Shown here piece by piece: positions 38,555-50,475 of a stretch of DNA of 64,000 nt. The stretch is taken from NCBI GenBank assembly GCA_048013815.1, contig CM106586.1:1984001-2048000 (forward strand), written 5' to 3'. A program made the translations under genes and the position numbers. The notes beneath the pieces were generated by a model, which worked only from the letters and a program-made list of their open reading frames with translations, ran no database searches and was not told the DNA's origin. Every line of letters starts with the position of its first letter. Within the stretch, counting starts at the first letter, position 1. Source of the stretch: Setoptus koraiensis. Lineage: Eukaryota; Arthropoda.

Positions 38555-38560
38555 AATAAA
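38555..38560 (+). promoter_or_regulatory. Poly(A) signal of the large Asn/Gln-rich gene
   Basis: AATAAA about 175 bp after the stop at 38382. Confidence 0.55.
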
Positions 38561-39128
38561 AAATTGACAAAAGGCCAATAGTCCATCTATAAACTTGTTT
38601 TCGGACCGACAAACATCCAACTGTGCTCGTACTACATATGTATTAAACTTTTGTTTGTGATTATGGCAACGTCTATAGAGTTTGCTTCCTTATGAAATTG
38701 TCGAGGACGCGACTAAATGGTATGGAGATACACTGACATCTGACAAATTACTTCGTTCTCAGTGGCTTGCTATTAACTTTTTCGTTTCATCACTTGGGGT
38801 AATTCAACTTGGATCAGAGCGAAACAATGTAAAGAGTGCCGGATTCCGGTCAAGCAGTCAAGGTAAGGATCACCTGGTGACCGAAATTGCAACTAAAGAT
38901 GAAACATCTGTTCAGCTCACAATTCTAATCATCCTGTTGTTATGAAAAAAAAAAAAACATGCCGATAACATTCATATACTTCTCTATCGAATTCAATATT
39001 GTTCAGATTGGAACTCATTTACTTGCATCTTTCACGTTAGTCAGTTGTAATTATCAAGTGCCGATGCCTTCTGTCTGATCAAAGGACACATCAAACGATA
39101 AATCAAAACAAAAACCAGTAGTAAAAAG
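38561..39128. other. Intergenic stretch before PEX14
   Basis: Presumed PEX14 promoter region. An 87-codon ORF at 38682-38945 has a protein-like middle (KWYGDTL, LGVIQLG, AGF) but no family I can defend; it might be a decayed exon of something else. Confidence 0.45.
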
Positions 39129-39692
39129 ATGGCAGATGATTTCAAATCAGGCTCAACAATGAATCGTCAAGAGATGCTCAAGGCGGCCGTGTATTTTCTA
39201 CAAAATCCGCAACTGTCTGGTAGTCCACTAAGCTCAAAGAGAAAATTCTTACTAGATAAGGGATTATTAGAAGAGGAAATCGAGGATGCCATTAATCTAG
39301 CTCTAAGCCATGTGGCAAATAATCAACAGTCACCCCAGAAATCAAGTAAGTGGAACTTCTTACTTATATTGGGACTCTGCTACGGAGGCTATTCTCTCTA
39401 CAACTTTTACACGACATATAAAGAAACAAAGCGAATGGAAAAGCAACGCAAACTAGATGAAAATGCTCAAAAGAAACCAGTGTACACCCTCAAAGATATT
39501 ATGGACAGAATGTCGGCCATCCAACGCACTCTTGATCTACAAAAATCGTCCCTATCTAATGAGATCCAGTCTGTGAAATCTTTATTACTTAGTCATAATC
39601 AATTCACGGGGCCACCAACCATTCCAGCTTGGCAATTGAATGATGAAGAAAAGTCTAAGCCTGAATCACCAATTGCTCCCAATCCTGTATAA
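39129..39692 (+). CDS. PEX14: Peroxin 14 (peroxisomal import docking protein)
   Basis: The 187-residue single-exon ORF starts at ATG 39129 (AAAAAGATGGC). Residues about 14-58 match the PEX14 N-terminal three-helix domain: NRQEMLKAAVYFLQNP, then KRKFLLDKGL and EEIEDAI, the region that in the family binds WxxxF motifs of PEX5 and also PEX19. Residues about 76-99 form one hydrophobic segment (NFLLILGLCYGGYSLYNF), the family's membrane anchor, followed by a basic stretch and a short coiled coil (MSAIQRTLDLQKSSLSNEI, about 137-155). In the family it forms the docking/translocation complex with PEX13 on the peroxisome membrane. It is short against human PEX14 (about 377 residues), mostly because the acidic C-terminal tail is reduced. 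The gene runs tail to tail into DHX37; ATTAAA at 39816 may end its mRNA. Confidence 0.92.
   Translation: MADDFKSGSTMNRQEMLKAAVYFLQNPQLSGSPLSSKRKFLLDKGLLEEEIEDAINLALSHVANNQQSPQKSSKWNFLLILGLCYGGYSLYNFYTTYKETKRMEKQRKLDENAQKKPVYTLKDIMDRMSAIQRTLDLQKSSLSNEIQSVKSLLLSHNQFTGPPTIPAWQLNDEEKSKPESPIAPNPV
39581..39586 (-). promoter_or_regulatory. Poly(A) signal for DHX37, inside the PEX14 CDS
   Basis: TTTATT on the + strand reads AATAAA on the - strand, about 70 bp past the proposed DHX37 stop at 39655-39657. It supports a DHX37 transcript that ends within the PEX14 coding region. Confidence 0.5.
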
Positions 39693-42600
39693 CGGTCCAA
39701 TGCAACGATTCCGGCAGCCACAGTAGATATTCTTGTTTCAGGTCTGATATCAAAAATTAAGAAAAAATCAATAGATCAATATTTGGGGATTCACACAAAA
39801 GATTATCACAATCAAATTAAACACTCACATTCCGGTTCAACTTTCAGTATCCTTAACAACTGCTTCTTTGACTTAACATCCCTAGCGACAAGAGCTTTGA
39901 GTAGTTTCTCCGTCCTTGGTTGAAGTTTAGCCCATGGTTTTATCATGATAGAGGCGGGAGATAATAACTTTGGACTGTACGTTTGGAACCATGGTAAAAC
40001 CTGACCATTTAGCAGATACACAGCAAAGTGTTTGTATATCTCTACGCCTCTTTCCACCAAATGCAGTGGAACATCAACAGGTCCAATAGACCAAGATAAT
40101 GGACCAAATATACTTGATCTGCGACATGTAATCACATCTCGTTTAGAATCATAATTGGTCTTCAGGGTAGTTTCTTCTGGAGGATCGTTGAACGTACAAA
40201 GCTTGAATCCATATTCCGGAAGCCATTCTGGTTCGATCTCCACTAAGTCTCGCATGTATAATTTGTCACTATTCTCGTATATTTCTTTATATATAACAAA
40301 CTGAGGCTGGCTCACCTTCAGTACCGATTCCTGACTTATGAAAACTGGTTTTTCAACCTCAAGACATTCATAAGCATTTTTTAGCGGCTTGCTGGAGACA
40401 CTCTGATAGTGCCTTTCGTCGTTAAAAGTCTTACTCTCAGTATTTGGTATTTGGCATCCATCGGGCAACTTCCTTGCACAATGATCAAAGAATGAGGATA
40501 GTATAAGCTGACGTAGGATCCTCGCTTGGGCATCCGTAATTTTCAAACTGCAATCATCGAGTCGTATATTTGTGTCATTCATGGCTGAATTAACTTCGTT
40601 GGTGAGTTGCGTTCGAAGTTTGTGTATCTCAAGCATGGATTTACTTCTTAGGCCGTGCTTCTCACAGAATTCCAGAGAGCAACCCGATTTCTCGGATTCG
40701 CCGACCGCTCTCAAAATAATCATTATATCGCCTAGAGCTCTCATGTTATCCCCTTTTCCACGCCATGCCTTCCTGATCTCGAACCATTTGCTTCTTTTTC
40801 TCTTTCTATTGTCTTTGCCGACATAAATATCAAAATCTGTGAGGAAAATTTCACGAACTGTTAATGCGGAAACTATAGCTATGACGTGAGGTAATAGATC
40901 CGGCGGCGACATAGCCAACATTTTTGCAAATCTAGCGCCAACTGCAAAGCAAGCCATCGCTTTACCCAATTTAGTGGGTCTTGAGCAAAATTCTACACCT
41001 GCAACATCCTTGTTGGAGGAAAATTTGGGCTTCTCGTTGAGTGCACCTAGAAGAATTAATTTATTCTCAGCCGAAACTAAGGCTTCTTCACTGGGTCTGG
41101 TAGGGAAAGGAAAGTTTACGACGTTGTCAATATTCATCGATTTCATTTGAAGTACTAGGTCTTCTATGGGTTTTTTAACTATGTGTGGTTCGGCGAATTC
41201 GGAAAAGTCATTCACATAAACTGCAGATGAGTATAGTCTGAAACAATGACCTGGTCCTGTTCTGCCTGCTCGTCCTTTTCGTTGCTCTGCTGATGCCTTT
41301 GAAGTCCAAATCGTAGTAAATTTGGAAATTCCTGTAACTGTGTCATAGACTTTGGTCTTTTCTTTTCCTGTATCCACCACATAACGTATATTTGGGATGG
41401 TCAATGAAGTTTCGGCCACATTTGTAGCAACAACACAAAATCTGGCGTCTGCTGGTGGTTCTTTGAAAACCAGATTTTGTTTTTCAATTGGCAGCATAGC
41501 ATATAGACCTAAACAGTATAAAGGTGAACAATTTTCTTGAAAATTACCCATTGAATCTCGATCGTCTGCATCGTCCTCAGAATCTTCATCGTCTCCAGAC
41601 TCATCATAGTTCATCTCCAATTGATTCTTAGTTAAGTCATATTCAGACTCCTCGTCTGGTGCGCCCTCCTCTTCCTCTTGATCCGCAACTAACTCTAATT
41701 TGTACTTGTCGATAACAACATCATCATTTAGATCTAGAGCTTCATCAGCGTGCTTCGGATTGTCTTGTTGAACTTCGTTGCTGAGAGTCTGTGCCTTTTG
41801 TTTTTTATATTTAACTTCCCTCTTAGTTTTGGGGTAATTCTTCATCGGGAAACGTTGTCTTAACTTCTGACACAACACTCTTACATCTTGTTGACTAGTG
41901 ACAAATACTAGAATACCTCCCTTGGGTAAGCGACTATGAATCCTACAAACTTTCTTGTAAGCAGCTTCCAACCAATCTGTCGGAGTATTACGCTGGAATT
42001 GGACAGATACGGGATATTGGCGCGCTTCGATATCTATAACAGGTGGTGGATTTCTGAACAAAAAATTATTCTGAGTGAAATCTGATACTCTCAGTGTAGC
42101 TGACATAATGATGAGCTTGAGAGGATCACCTTTTTTCGCCCTAAGTGGTACTATCCTCGAGAGGAGACCAATCAATATATCAGAGAATACACTTCGCTCG
42201 TGGGCCTCATCGATAATTATGGCTGAATACTTCGATAACAAGAAGTCTTTCTGACACTCTTTCAAAAGTATACCGTCGGTCATAAATTTTATCCTGGTCC
42301 TCGTGGACACGTCACCTGAGAATCTAATTTGATAAGAGACCTCACCTTCAAGCAGATTGAGCTCTTGAGCTACTCTACTAGTCATTGATATAGCTGCCAC
42401 CCTTCTGGGCTCTGTTATGCCAATCATTTTTCCGTCTAATGCATAACCAGCCTCGAAAAGGAATTGTGGTAATTGTGTTGTTTTACCTGAACCTGTTTCG
42501 CCAGAGATGACCACAACATCGTTGTAGGTTATCTCTTCCATGATCCGTTGCTCCTCTCCTATAATAGGAAGTTGATGCCTTAATTTATCTATCTCAGGGT

Positions 42601-43225
42601 CACGGTATGTTGCAACATACACGGATTTTTTTATCTTTTTAACCTGACTCATTTGCTTATTTTGCACCACCGACCTAATTTGTACCGAGTTCTTTTGACT
42701 TTGTGCTCTCTCTATACTAAGATCCGATTGTTTAACAGGTGAAGCGATTGACGGTTGCCGTATTTCACTCATAGAGTATATCTCTGTATCACTACTGTTG
42801 TAATTACTAGATTCGTCGTCTGAGCTAACATTGTCAGTGTCTTCTGAATCACTGGAGGACGAAATAATGTCAAATTTGTCACAGTCCTTCTTTTTTCTTT
42901 TCCTACTGTAAAGAGTTGCAGCATTCAACCTATTTTCTTCAATTTGCTCTGCAATTCTGCTATATTCCAAGGAGGATTTCGAATCAATTTTCTTAGTGAA
43001 ACGTTTCAGACCTTTCGTTTGCATATATGATGTTGAATGCAATTTGTTCTGTTGCTCAGGATCCAGTCGATACTGTTTCAAATCCTCAATTAGATTTGTT
43101 CTATTTGATTTTAGCTTTCTCCTTTGGACAACTTTTTCTAATTTCTTTTTCTGCTTGTGTGACACGATGGCGGCAGTCGCCAAACGGCGTGCCTCCATCT
43201 TTTTTCTAATATCCATTCGACCCAT
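39655..43225 (-). CDS. DHX37: DEAH-box RNA helicase DHX37 (kurz/Ecm16 orthologue)
   Basis: A two-exon reading, 43225-39829 and 39743-39655, gives about 1,161 residues, close to human DHX37. Motifs: a basic N-terminus and acidic/Ser stretch (residues 110-150), Walker A GETGSGKTT (242-250), DEAH (339-342), SAT, ATNVAETSLTIP, QRKGRAGRTGPG, then ratchet/OB-fold-like C-terminal regions. An acidic insert sits between the RecA domains (about 475-560), as in DHX37. The enzyme unwinds U3 snoRNA from pre-rRNA during 40S ribosome assembly in the nucleolus. The long exon itself runs to a stop at 39812, but a consensus donor GTGAGT follows base 39829 and an acceptor TATCAG precedes 39743; splicing keeps frame and adds a C-terminus containing EYLLWLPESLH, which looks more protein-like than the read-through ECECLI. 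The exact 3' end is inference; the helicase identity is secure. Confidence 0.93.
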
Positions 43226-44894
43226 GTCGGAGTTGAGTTTATTTGGTTAGGACTATTTATTGAAATGTTATAATAATAATAAAAATTTAATAATAAAAAT
43301 GCAAGTGAACAGAAAATGAGCTGTGTGATAACATGTGCTAATGCATGTTAACACACAGCCGGCCGATCGGTAACTTTTGCGAGTTCTAGCAGCACGTGCT
43401 TAGTGATCGGGGGAGAGCGGGAGAGCGTCTCCCAAATGGGCGCCTCCCCTCTCCCCTCCCGTTCAAATGTTAGTTTTTCTCAAATAGAGCCGAATTATCT
43501 AGTCGACATTGACAATAATCCGTTGATTGACGATGACAAACGATTTCGTAAGTATGTTGGACATGCTTATGTCTAACATACTATCATACTTACTAATAGT
43601 AGTTAGTTACTATCATGTTTATATTATTCGTTTATATTCTGCGGGATATCGGTGGACTAGTCGTCTTGTCTCTAGGTATCCGATACAAGGGGAATTTATC
43701 ACATAGATTTCTAAAAGGTAACAGTAACCATCATCCTGTGACTAGCAATACCGCAACGTGATACTAGATAAGGTTTGAATCATTGAGCTTGTGCATGATG
43801 TTTATATCTTTGACGAACTCATCAGATCAGTGAAGTGAGATGAGGTGTGCGGCCCTGATGGTCATTTAAAACTTGTTTTTGGCTATATTTAAGATTGTTT
43901 GACACAATCTAGCATGTAGATTTTATTGTGCAGAGGCTAAAAAGCGCGCGTGAAATAGATGATACAATATCATCTATTTTACATATAAATATATGTACTG
44001 GCAACAGTATATTGTTACATAATAATGTATAATTTATAAATAAATATACGTGTAAAGCGATAGGAATATATGTAAATAAAATTATATTCTTATTTAAATC
44101 TTGCAAATCATTTGGTTTTCATCCCAAATATTTGCCATTTGTGTTAGCAAGTGTTTGTGTGTGCGACGAATTAAAGTTACTTCCGGAGCAAAAGTGCTTT
44201 TGGTGCTTTGCGCCTGACTAGATGTCAGATTACGATGTGATGTGATGCTAGAATGTGAAAAACATAAATCATATAACTTATTCAGATTGGTTGGTTAAAA
44301 ACAAAGAGTGGTAACTTGTTTTTGTCGATATGCAAATACACAATAATTATGGGCTGATGTGTGTGATCTCATGTATTTGTTTTTACGAAGACAATATCCA
44401 GTACAAATATGTTTGGTTTGTATAGTAAATGATCTATCTCCTCTTTACCTTGAATAGTTCATCTGCTAAGATGGCTTATAAGATATTATAGCTGGTTGGT
44501 TGCTAAATCGTTGACCCTAAATAACACTGATTGTGATAATTCTTCCGACATTTGTTGTGTGTATATATTTATATTGTGGCAAGACACAGTTCGAATGTCG
44601 TATTGGTTAATCAGATTGAGGATGTAAATCCATGATGATAGAGAGAATGTTTTAATTTATCAAATGAGTTATCATTAATATGGCAACTGTACTACTATAA
44701 CCATGAGTAGTAGTAGCAGTAGTAGTGGTGGTGGTATTAGTGGTAGTAGCAGTAGTATTATATAATTCTGAATTTTGAATTGATGGGATCTTGAGGTAAT
44801 TAGTTCAACTGGTTTCACTTGGTGTCTTGTATTCGATATTCTTAATTAGACTATTTAAATTACGTGATATATTAATGAGATCAATCTGTATGTT
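43226..44894. other. Intergenic: DHX37 promoter side and RIM-BP 3' side
   Basis: No ORF supported. A GC-rich stretch at about 43405-43465 has GGGAGAGCGGGAGAGCG facing CGCCTCCCCTCTCCCC, a possible stem or promoter element 180-240 bp upstream of DHX37. A GTA/GTG triplet array lies at 44698-44760. Confidence 0.5.
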
Positions 44895-45295
44895 TCAAAG
44901 CTTTGAAATGAAGTTTTTCATTGTATTAAGTATGGTTCCGCCTTGTTGATTGGCACCCATGCCACCTTGTGAATTACCATACATATCTAAGTTGTTGTTG
45001 TATGTTTGCTCTCCGATTAAATTTCCTCTCATTGTATTAAATTGAGACATAGATTGCTGTTGTTGAATGTTATTATAAATTGATGATGCTTGTTGTTGTG
45101 GTTGAGACTGTGTCTGTTGCTGACTAGCATTAGAAGAGCTGTAATGCGACACAAAAGGTTGATTAGATGATGTGTTATAATTACCGCTCATACTGGACGG
45201 AAATTGCGATGGTTGATTAGGATTTCTAGGTGTTGTTGCGGCCTCTATGATCTGTTTACCGCTGGTAAGTAGATTGCTAAGCATTCCACCAGCTT

Positions 45296-45330
<35 letters not shown>

Positions 45331-48300
45331 TGTTGTAAAGTTAACTGACCCATATTGGTGGTATTTGTTTTTTGATTATTGATCTGAACTCCTGGTATAC
45401 TGTATGAGCCAGTGGATGTGTTGGTGTTATTTACATTCGTTGTTCCTGTTCCGTATCTAGTTTGTGATGATTGCACACTTGGGTTGGCTATAATTTGATT
45501 TGTTTGATTATTAGTTATTGCACCACCAATACCAACACAAATACCTTGACCACTCCATTCACCTTGATTATTAGAAGACAAACCATTAGCCCCTAAATTC
45601 AATGTTGTCGGACGATTTATGCTATTGTTTTGGTTTACAATGTCCATCATATCATGATTCATGTGATTATTGGACATGCTGTCATCAATTCTACCAACAC
45701 CAGTCTTTAAATTATGTTGCTGACTACTATTAACAGTTATTAAGGATGGCTGTGTTTGAAATGTTGTTTGTACCATTTGTCTGTTGTTTAATTGCTGTTG
45801 TTGTTGGACATTTGTTGGAATAACTGTTGAACGATCATATTGATTGAACGATTGCTGATTATAAACATTAATACCCACTCCCTGATTTGGCATCGGACTA
45901 GCTGTTACTCCCTGTTGTTGCAGCAGACGTTGCTGTTGGTATCTTCCTGGAACGTCAGTTCTGAGGTTGGCCATTTTCTGAATATTGCACGCAGAGCATA
46001 TAATGCGCAAGTACATAGACAGAATACAGATGGGATTGATGAACGGTTTATTAGATCGAGAATTTCTATTTGAATGCTATTAATAGCGTATCACTAATGT
46101 AGAATAGCCATAACTGATCGATTCTTGTAGTGAAAGAAAGAATTCTCAAGTTGTCTGAATTATAGGTGACCGTTTGTTACTCACTTGTTGTTGTTGTTGT
46201 ATTAGTTGCTGTTGTTGGGCCAGCGTCATAGGCTCCTCTCTCAGAAAATTTGATGGAACTAATCCTCTTTGTTTAGTTCTTTCTAACTCGCCCATATAGA
46301 AGCCGTCGGTATCCATTCGACCATAAACAATGATTACATCTCCCACTCTAAAAGATATCTCAGACTATACGTAATACGTAAGAAAAAAAAAATATATTGA
46401 TTAGTTGGTAATAGAGGTTCAAATCGCTCGATCTTGAGCTAAGTATCGTTAGTAGATGTTGCATAGTTACCTCGGTGTCGGCATTCGGCGAATTCTCCTG
46501 GGGATCATAGTCATACAACGCAATCATCTTTTTTACACTGATCTGTTCGGATTGTTGTTGCCACTGTTCTAATAGAGGAGCTGGAACTGCCGAATTGATT
46601 GGCAATTGCTGTTGAATCATCACAGAATTGGCTGGTGTCTGAGATTGTTGTAACATATTTGGTCTACCTCTAATGGGATTTAAATTTGAAACAAATTGCG
46701 CATTGACTACCTGTTGTTGTTTATCTGTTGTGCCTGGTCTAATATTGGGATCTGGTATCTCCGAAACAACATTACATGGGACATAACCCATTCTACCGTC
46801 TAATTCTCCTCTATAGAATCCGTCAACACCTAGTGAATGACATTATAGACAATTTCAGCATTATTAATTTGAGCTGTGGAAACAATGTAAAGGATAATTA
46901 ACCGATTAATGGATGACGAAACTTACCCTTGTCTCCATAAACTTTGATAACAGTTCCCTCGCGAAAAGCTAGCTCTTCGGATGCGGCATCTGGATTTGGG
47001 GACATGGTTGTTGGATCATAATCGAATAAGGCAACAAAATATCGCACCATGTCTTTGTCTATAGATGACGATTTGGCCTTGTACAACTTACGCAATCTGT
47101 TCTGCGCGTTATATGAACTATCAACTGAATGCGATTGACGCGATCTATTTCTAGCCTCAGGATTGTATCTATTCAATCTACCTTGTCTAGCACCTTTTAA
47201 GCGCATTGAATTCTCAAACTCCTCTTCAGAGTAGCTTTCATTGTGGTTCATCGTCATGTCGTTGCTAGTGTTGTTGGTCTCTTTTGTAATCTCTATCATT
47301 GGAATACTGGATCGTGAATCATCCGATTCTAGATTTTGCATCGAGCGCGTTACTCCTCTTAGGTCTTGATGACCAATCGAAGCTAAATTGGATCCGGCGT
47401 ATTTAAACTGGCCACTAGTACCAGTGCAACGTTGAACAGGATTGGAACGATTAAATGTGCCCGAATGTCTCAAAGCCGATTGCCTATAATCGTTATGCAA
47501 AGGCTGTTTCATTGTGCGTTGCTGATGGGAATCGATCTGTCGAGGCATCCAGCATTGCATTTGTAATAATAATAATCATAAGGCGATCAAATGTTAATTA
47601 TTAAGGCGTTAATAGAATCACGCTGACGATAAAAAGATTGATGAGCTCACCTTGGATTTACAGTTAGATTTTAAATATTCGTCTGGTATTTGGCATGGCA
47701 TGGAATCTTGTGAAAGATTTTCACCTGATTTTGTTCGGACAGTTACCGACTTTTTGTGTAGACTCTCCAAGTCTACAAGATCTAACAATGCATGATCACC
47801 TGTGGGACTGTCGATGTCAGCCAGTTTTTTATGTCCAGCAAAAACAGCGTAACCAGTAACAGCGCACCCATTAGAGGTACCGCAATTGTTCAATGTTAGG
47901 GGTAACCATGTAACAAGGAGAGTTTTCTGTTGGGGTCCGGCCTCTACTTGAACATTTACTGGCGGATCCGGTAGACCTATACACGCAATTGTTCAGTGAT
48001 ATAGATTGATGATGTATGATTGTGATAGGGTAAAAGCTGCAATAGTGTTCAAAATAATAGAAATAATGATATCAATAAAGGTAATACTCACTTTTAGGCA
48101 CTGTTCTAAAATCGACATAAGTTGTTAGAGATTCCAATTTTTTCGGATTCTTCTCATCGATGGCAAGCAACTTGCCCGGCTTGGCTCTCACCCACACTCT
48201 GTATAATGTGTTAGCAGATAAACCATTAATTAGATGCTTATAAATACCAGGTCTCACTGTTTGCACTTCAACACTATTCACAGCGACGACATGATGAAAG

Positions 48301-49505
48301 TTACTATTGCAAGGCAACCAACTGATTAATGCAGAGTCCGAAGTTATATGCGACGCTTTTACACATGATGGTGCAAATGGTATGTTTTTGCCGATAACTA
48401 TTGTGCAACCGGCATCATTCGAATGTCTGCCATGATGATCAATAGCCCTGGCGCTAATTCTATGCGGTATATTCGAATCTACTCCCTCTAATAATGCCTT
48501 AGTTCTGTCACCACTTGGCACCGTTGATTTAAGCACTCCATCAACATAAATCTGATATGACACTATTGTACCTTTGGCCGCTTGCGGATGTAACCAACCA
48601 ATTAAGATGCTCTTGTTTAATTGACGCTCTAACATTAATCTTTGTGGCGGTGAAACAGCCTTTCGCATCTGTTCTGCTTCGGCGCGCTCATAATCCGACA
48701 AACACTCATCGTCTATTTCTGTTACGTCATCTAAATCAACATAATCATTCATACGATGAAAATCTTCTGGCGCTAATAAATGTTGGAAGTTTGTATGACC
48801 AATTGTATCATTAACTATGGCATCATAAAATTCGGGCGGATAGCTAGCACCTTCTGAGTCATCGTCGCCGTGCTGGCCAAACAAAATGGTGGCTTGAAAA
48901 TCAAATAAATCCTCGCCAGTTAATCTATCTAGCCAATTCGATGGAACATAACCTCTGCGACCGTCCATTAGTTCGCCAATAAAGAAACCGTCCTCATCTA
49001 TTTCCTCAAACGCCAATATGTATTCGCCAGCGACAAAGGCTAGCTCGGCATCTGGGTTATCATTTGGAGATTGCTTAAATGGATCATAACTATATTTGGC
49101 CATGTAAACTTTGCATCTACCCCTACCAGGTATCTCAATTGAATCAACGGCATCCTCCACTTGGCGCATCTCATCGAATTGCTGCTGCAATAATTGCTGG
49201 CCAATGCTACTTTGAGCCCGACTTGAGGCCATCGGCACTTGGTTAGCTGCGACTGCAGATGCCGATACTGATGGCAATCTATCTAATGGAAGAGAAGACT
49301 GATGGCGTAATTGTTGTCCTTCATGACCAATTATATTGGATGAAGAAGTTGCTTGGATTTTGTCAAATTGATCCGAATTCGATCCTATCGCTGGCTTACA
49401 AGCATTCTGGCTAAGTTGTTTTATTTTAGAATCGAGCTCTGCTATAATTTGGTTGTCCCTCTCCAGCTTAGCCATCAACTCATTCAGATTCAATTGACGA
49501 CTCAT
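44895..49505 (-). CDS. Rbp: RIM-binding protein (presynaptic active-zone scaffold)
   Basis: Six exons can be traced with GT-AG junctions that keep frame: 49505-48092, 47976-47651, 47536-46927, 46829-46471, 46364-46185, 45977-44895, giving 1,323 residues. Order of domains: a short charged heptad-like N-terminus; SH3-I (residues 131-195, ALYDY-like AKYSYDP, GFFIGEL, RRGYVPSNW); three fibronectin type III domains, the third beginning LPDPPVNVQV in exon 2; SH3-II (YFVALFDYDP, split across exons 3-4, DGFYRGELDG, GYVPCNVV); SH3-III (MIALYDYDP then GDVIIVYG, GFYMGEL, GLVPSNFL across exons 4-5); and a Gln/Asn-rich tail. This arrangement is diagnostic of RIM-BP, whose SH3 domains bind PxxP motifs of RIM and voltage-gated calcium channels at release sites. 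The exon 3 acceptor and the true N-terminus (an upstream exon is possible) are the least certain parts. Confidence 0.92.
45297..45338 (-). repeat. (CAA/CAG)n tract, poly-Gln in RIM-BP tail
   Basis: A run of about 14 Gln codons within the last RIM-BP exon. Confidence 0.9.
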
Positions 49506-50475
49506 ACTACTGCTGCTACTTGTGCCGTTTACTCCATACAGTTGTCATTGATTATCTAATTCTCTTCCTCCCCCAACTGCCTTCTATTGCTTCTTTAATT
49601 GTGTTATAATAGATAATAACTATATTGTTGGTGCCAAATATTAATTTTAATAATGTTTATTCATCTATCTGGTGATGGCTGGTCTGGTTTTTGGTTTGCT
49701 AACAGAACGGTCTTTTTCCACTACGAAGCTTCGCAGATCTGCAGGACTGAGGCGTGCGCCATAGCTCTCCATTATTAAACTGGTACTGTGCGAGAAAGGG
49801 GCCCACATGTTTGCAAAGAAACAGGAAGAAGCAGCAAGACCACAACCAAATATCGGTTGTTGTCAAAAAATAATAACACGATATTAAGTTTTATTTTTAT
49901 TTTTACTTATGTTTGATGAGTACACATCGAGATATAATTGTTCAACACCGAACCGAAATATTAATTATGCTATCTTTAACTGTCTTCGATCTAACCAGCG
50001 ATGACAATGACGATCATTTCTGAGCTGATCGGACCCATAAATGCATCTTGAAACACAACTGATTCTAGAAGACATGAGAAGAGGGGGCCACCAGGAATGC
50101 ATTAAACTACAGCTGAGTTTCACACTTCCTTAGTTATATAACAAACATGTAACTTATTTATACTTTATTAAAGTAATGCATTCAAATCATATATGGCTAT
50201 GATCAATGTATTCTTCTTATTGGTAGAAAGATGCCTTTTGACACTTTCAATTAATCATATCATGAACTCCTGTCTATATAATAGACGTACACGTGTTTCC
50301 ATGTTATGCGAGAGATTATCGATTCCTATCACTGAGAAGAGACACAGATTCATTCATGAGTTGGCTTCAGGATGAACGTCAAGTTTGATATCCTGGTAGT
50401 ATTTTAGCCTCATTCTACTACTCTGGCAAAGAGATGTAAATATAAATTAAGTTTAGTTAATTAACGAATTGCGGT
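49506..50475. other. Intergenic between RIM-BP and hnRNP L
   Basis: Holds the RIM-BP 5' flank and the hnRNP L 3' UTR. TTTATT at 50164-50169 is a candidate hnRNP L poly(A) signal on the - strand. No other gene seen. Confidence 0.5.

Noticed and set aside
38682-38945. 87-codon ORF before PEX14, faintly protein-like
   Set aside because: No defensible homology and no in-frame continuation; kept only as a remark in the intergenic entry.
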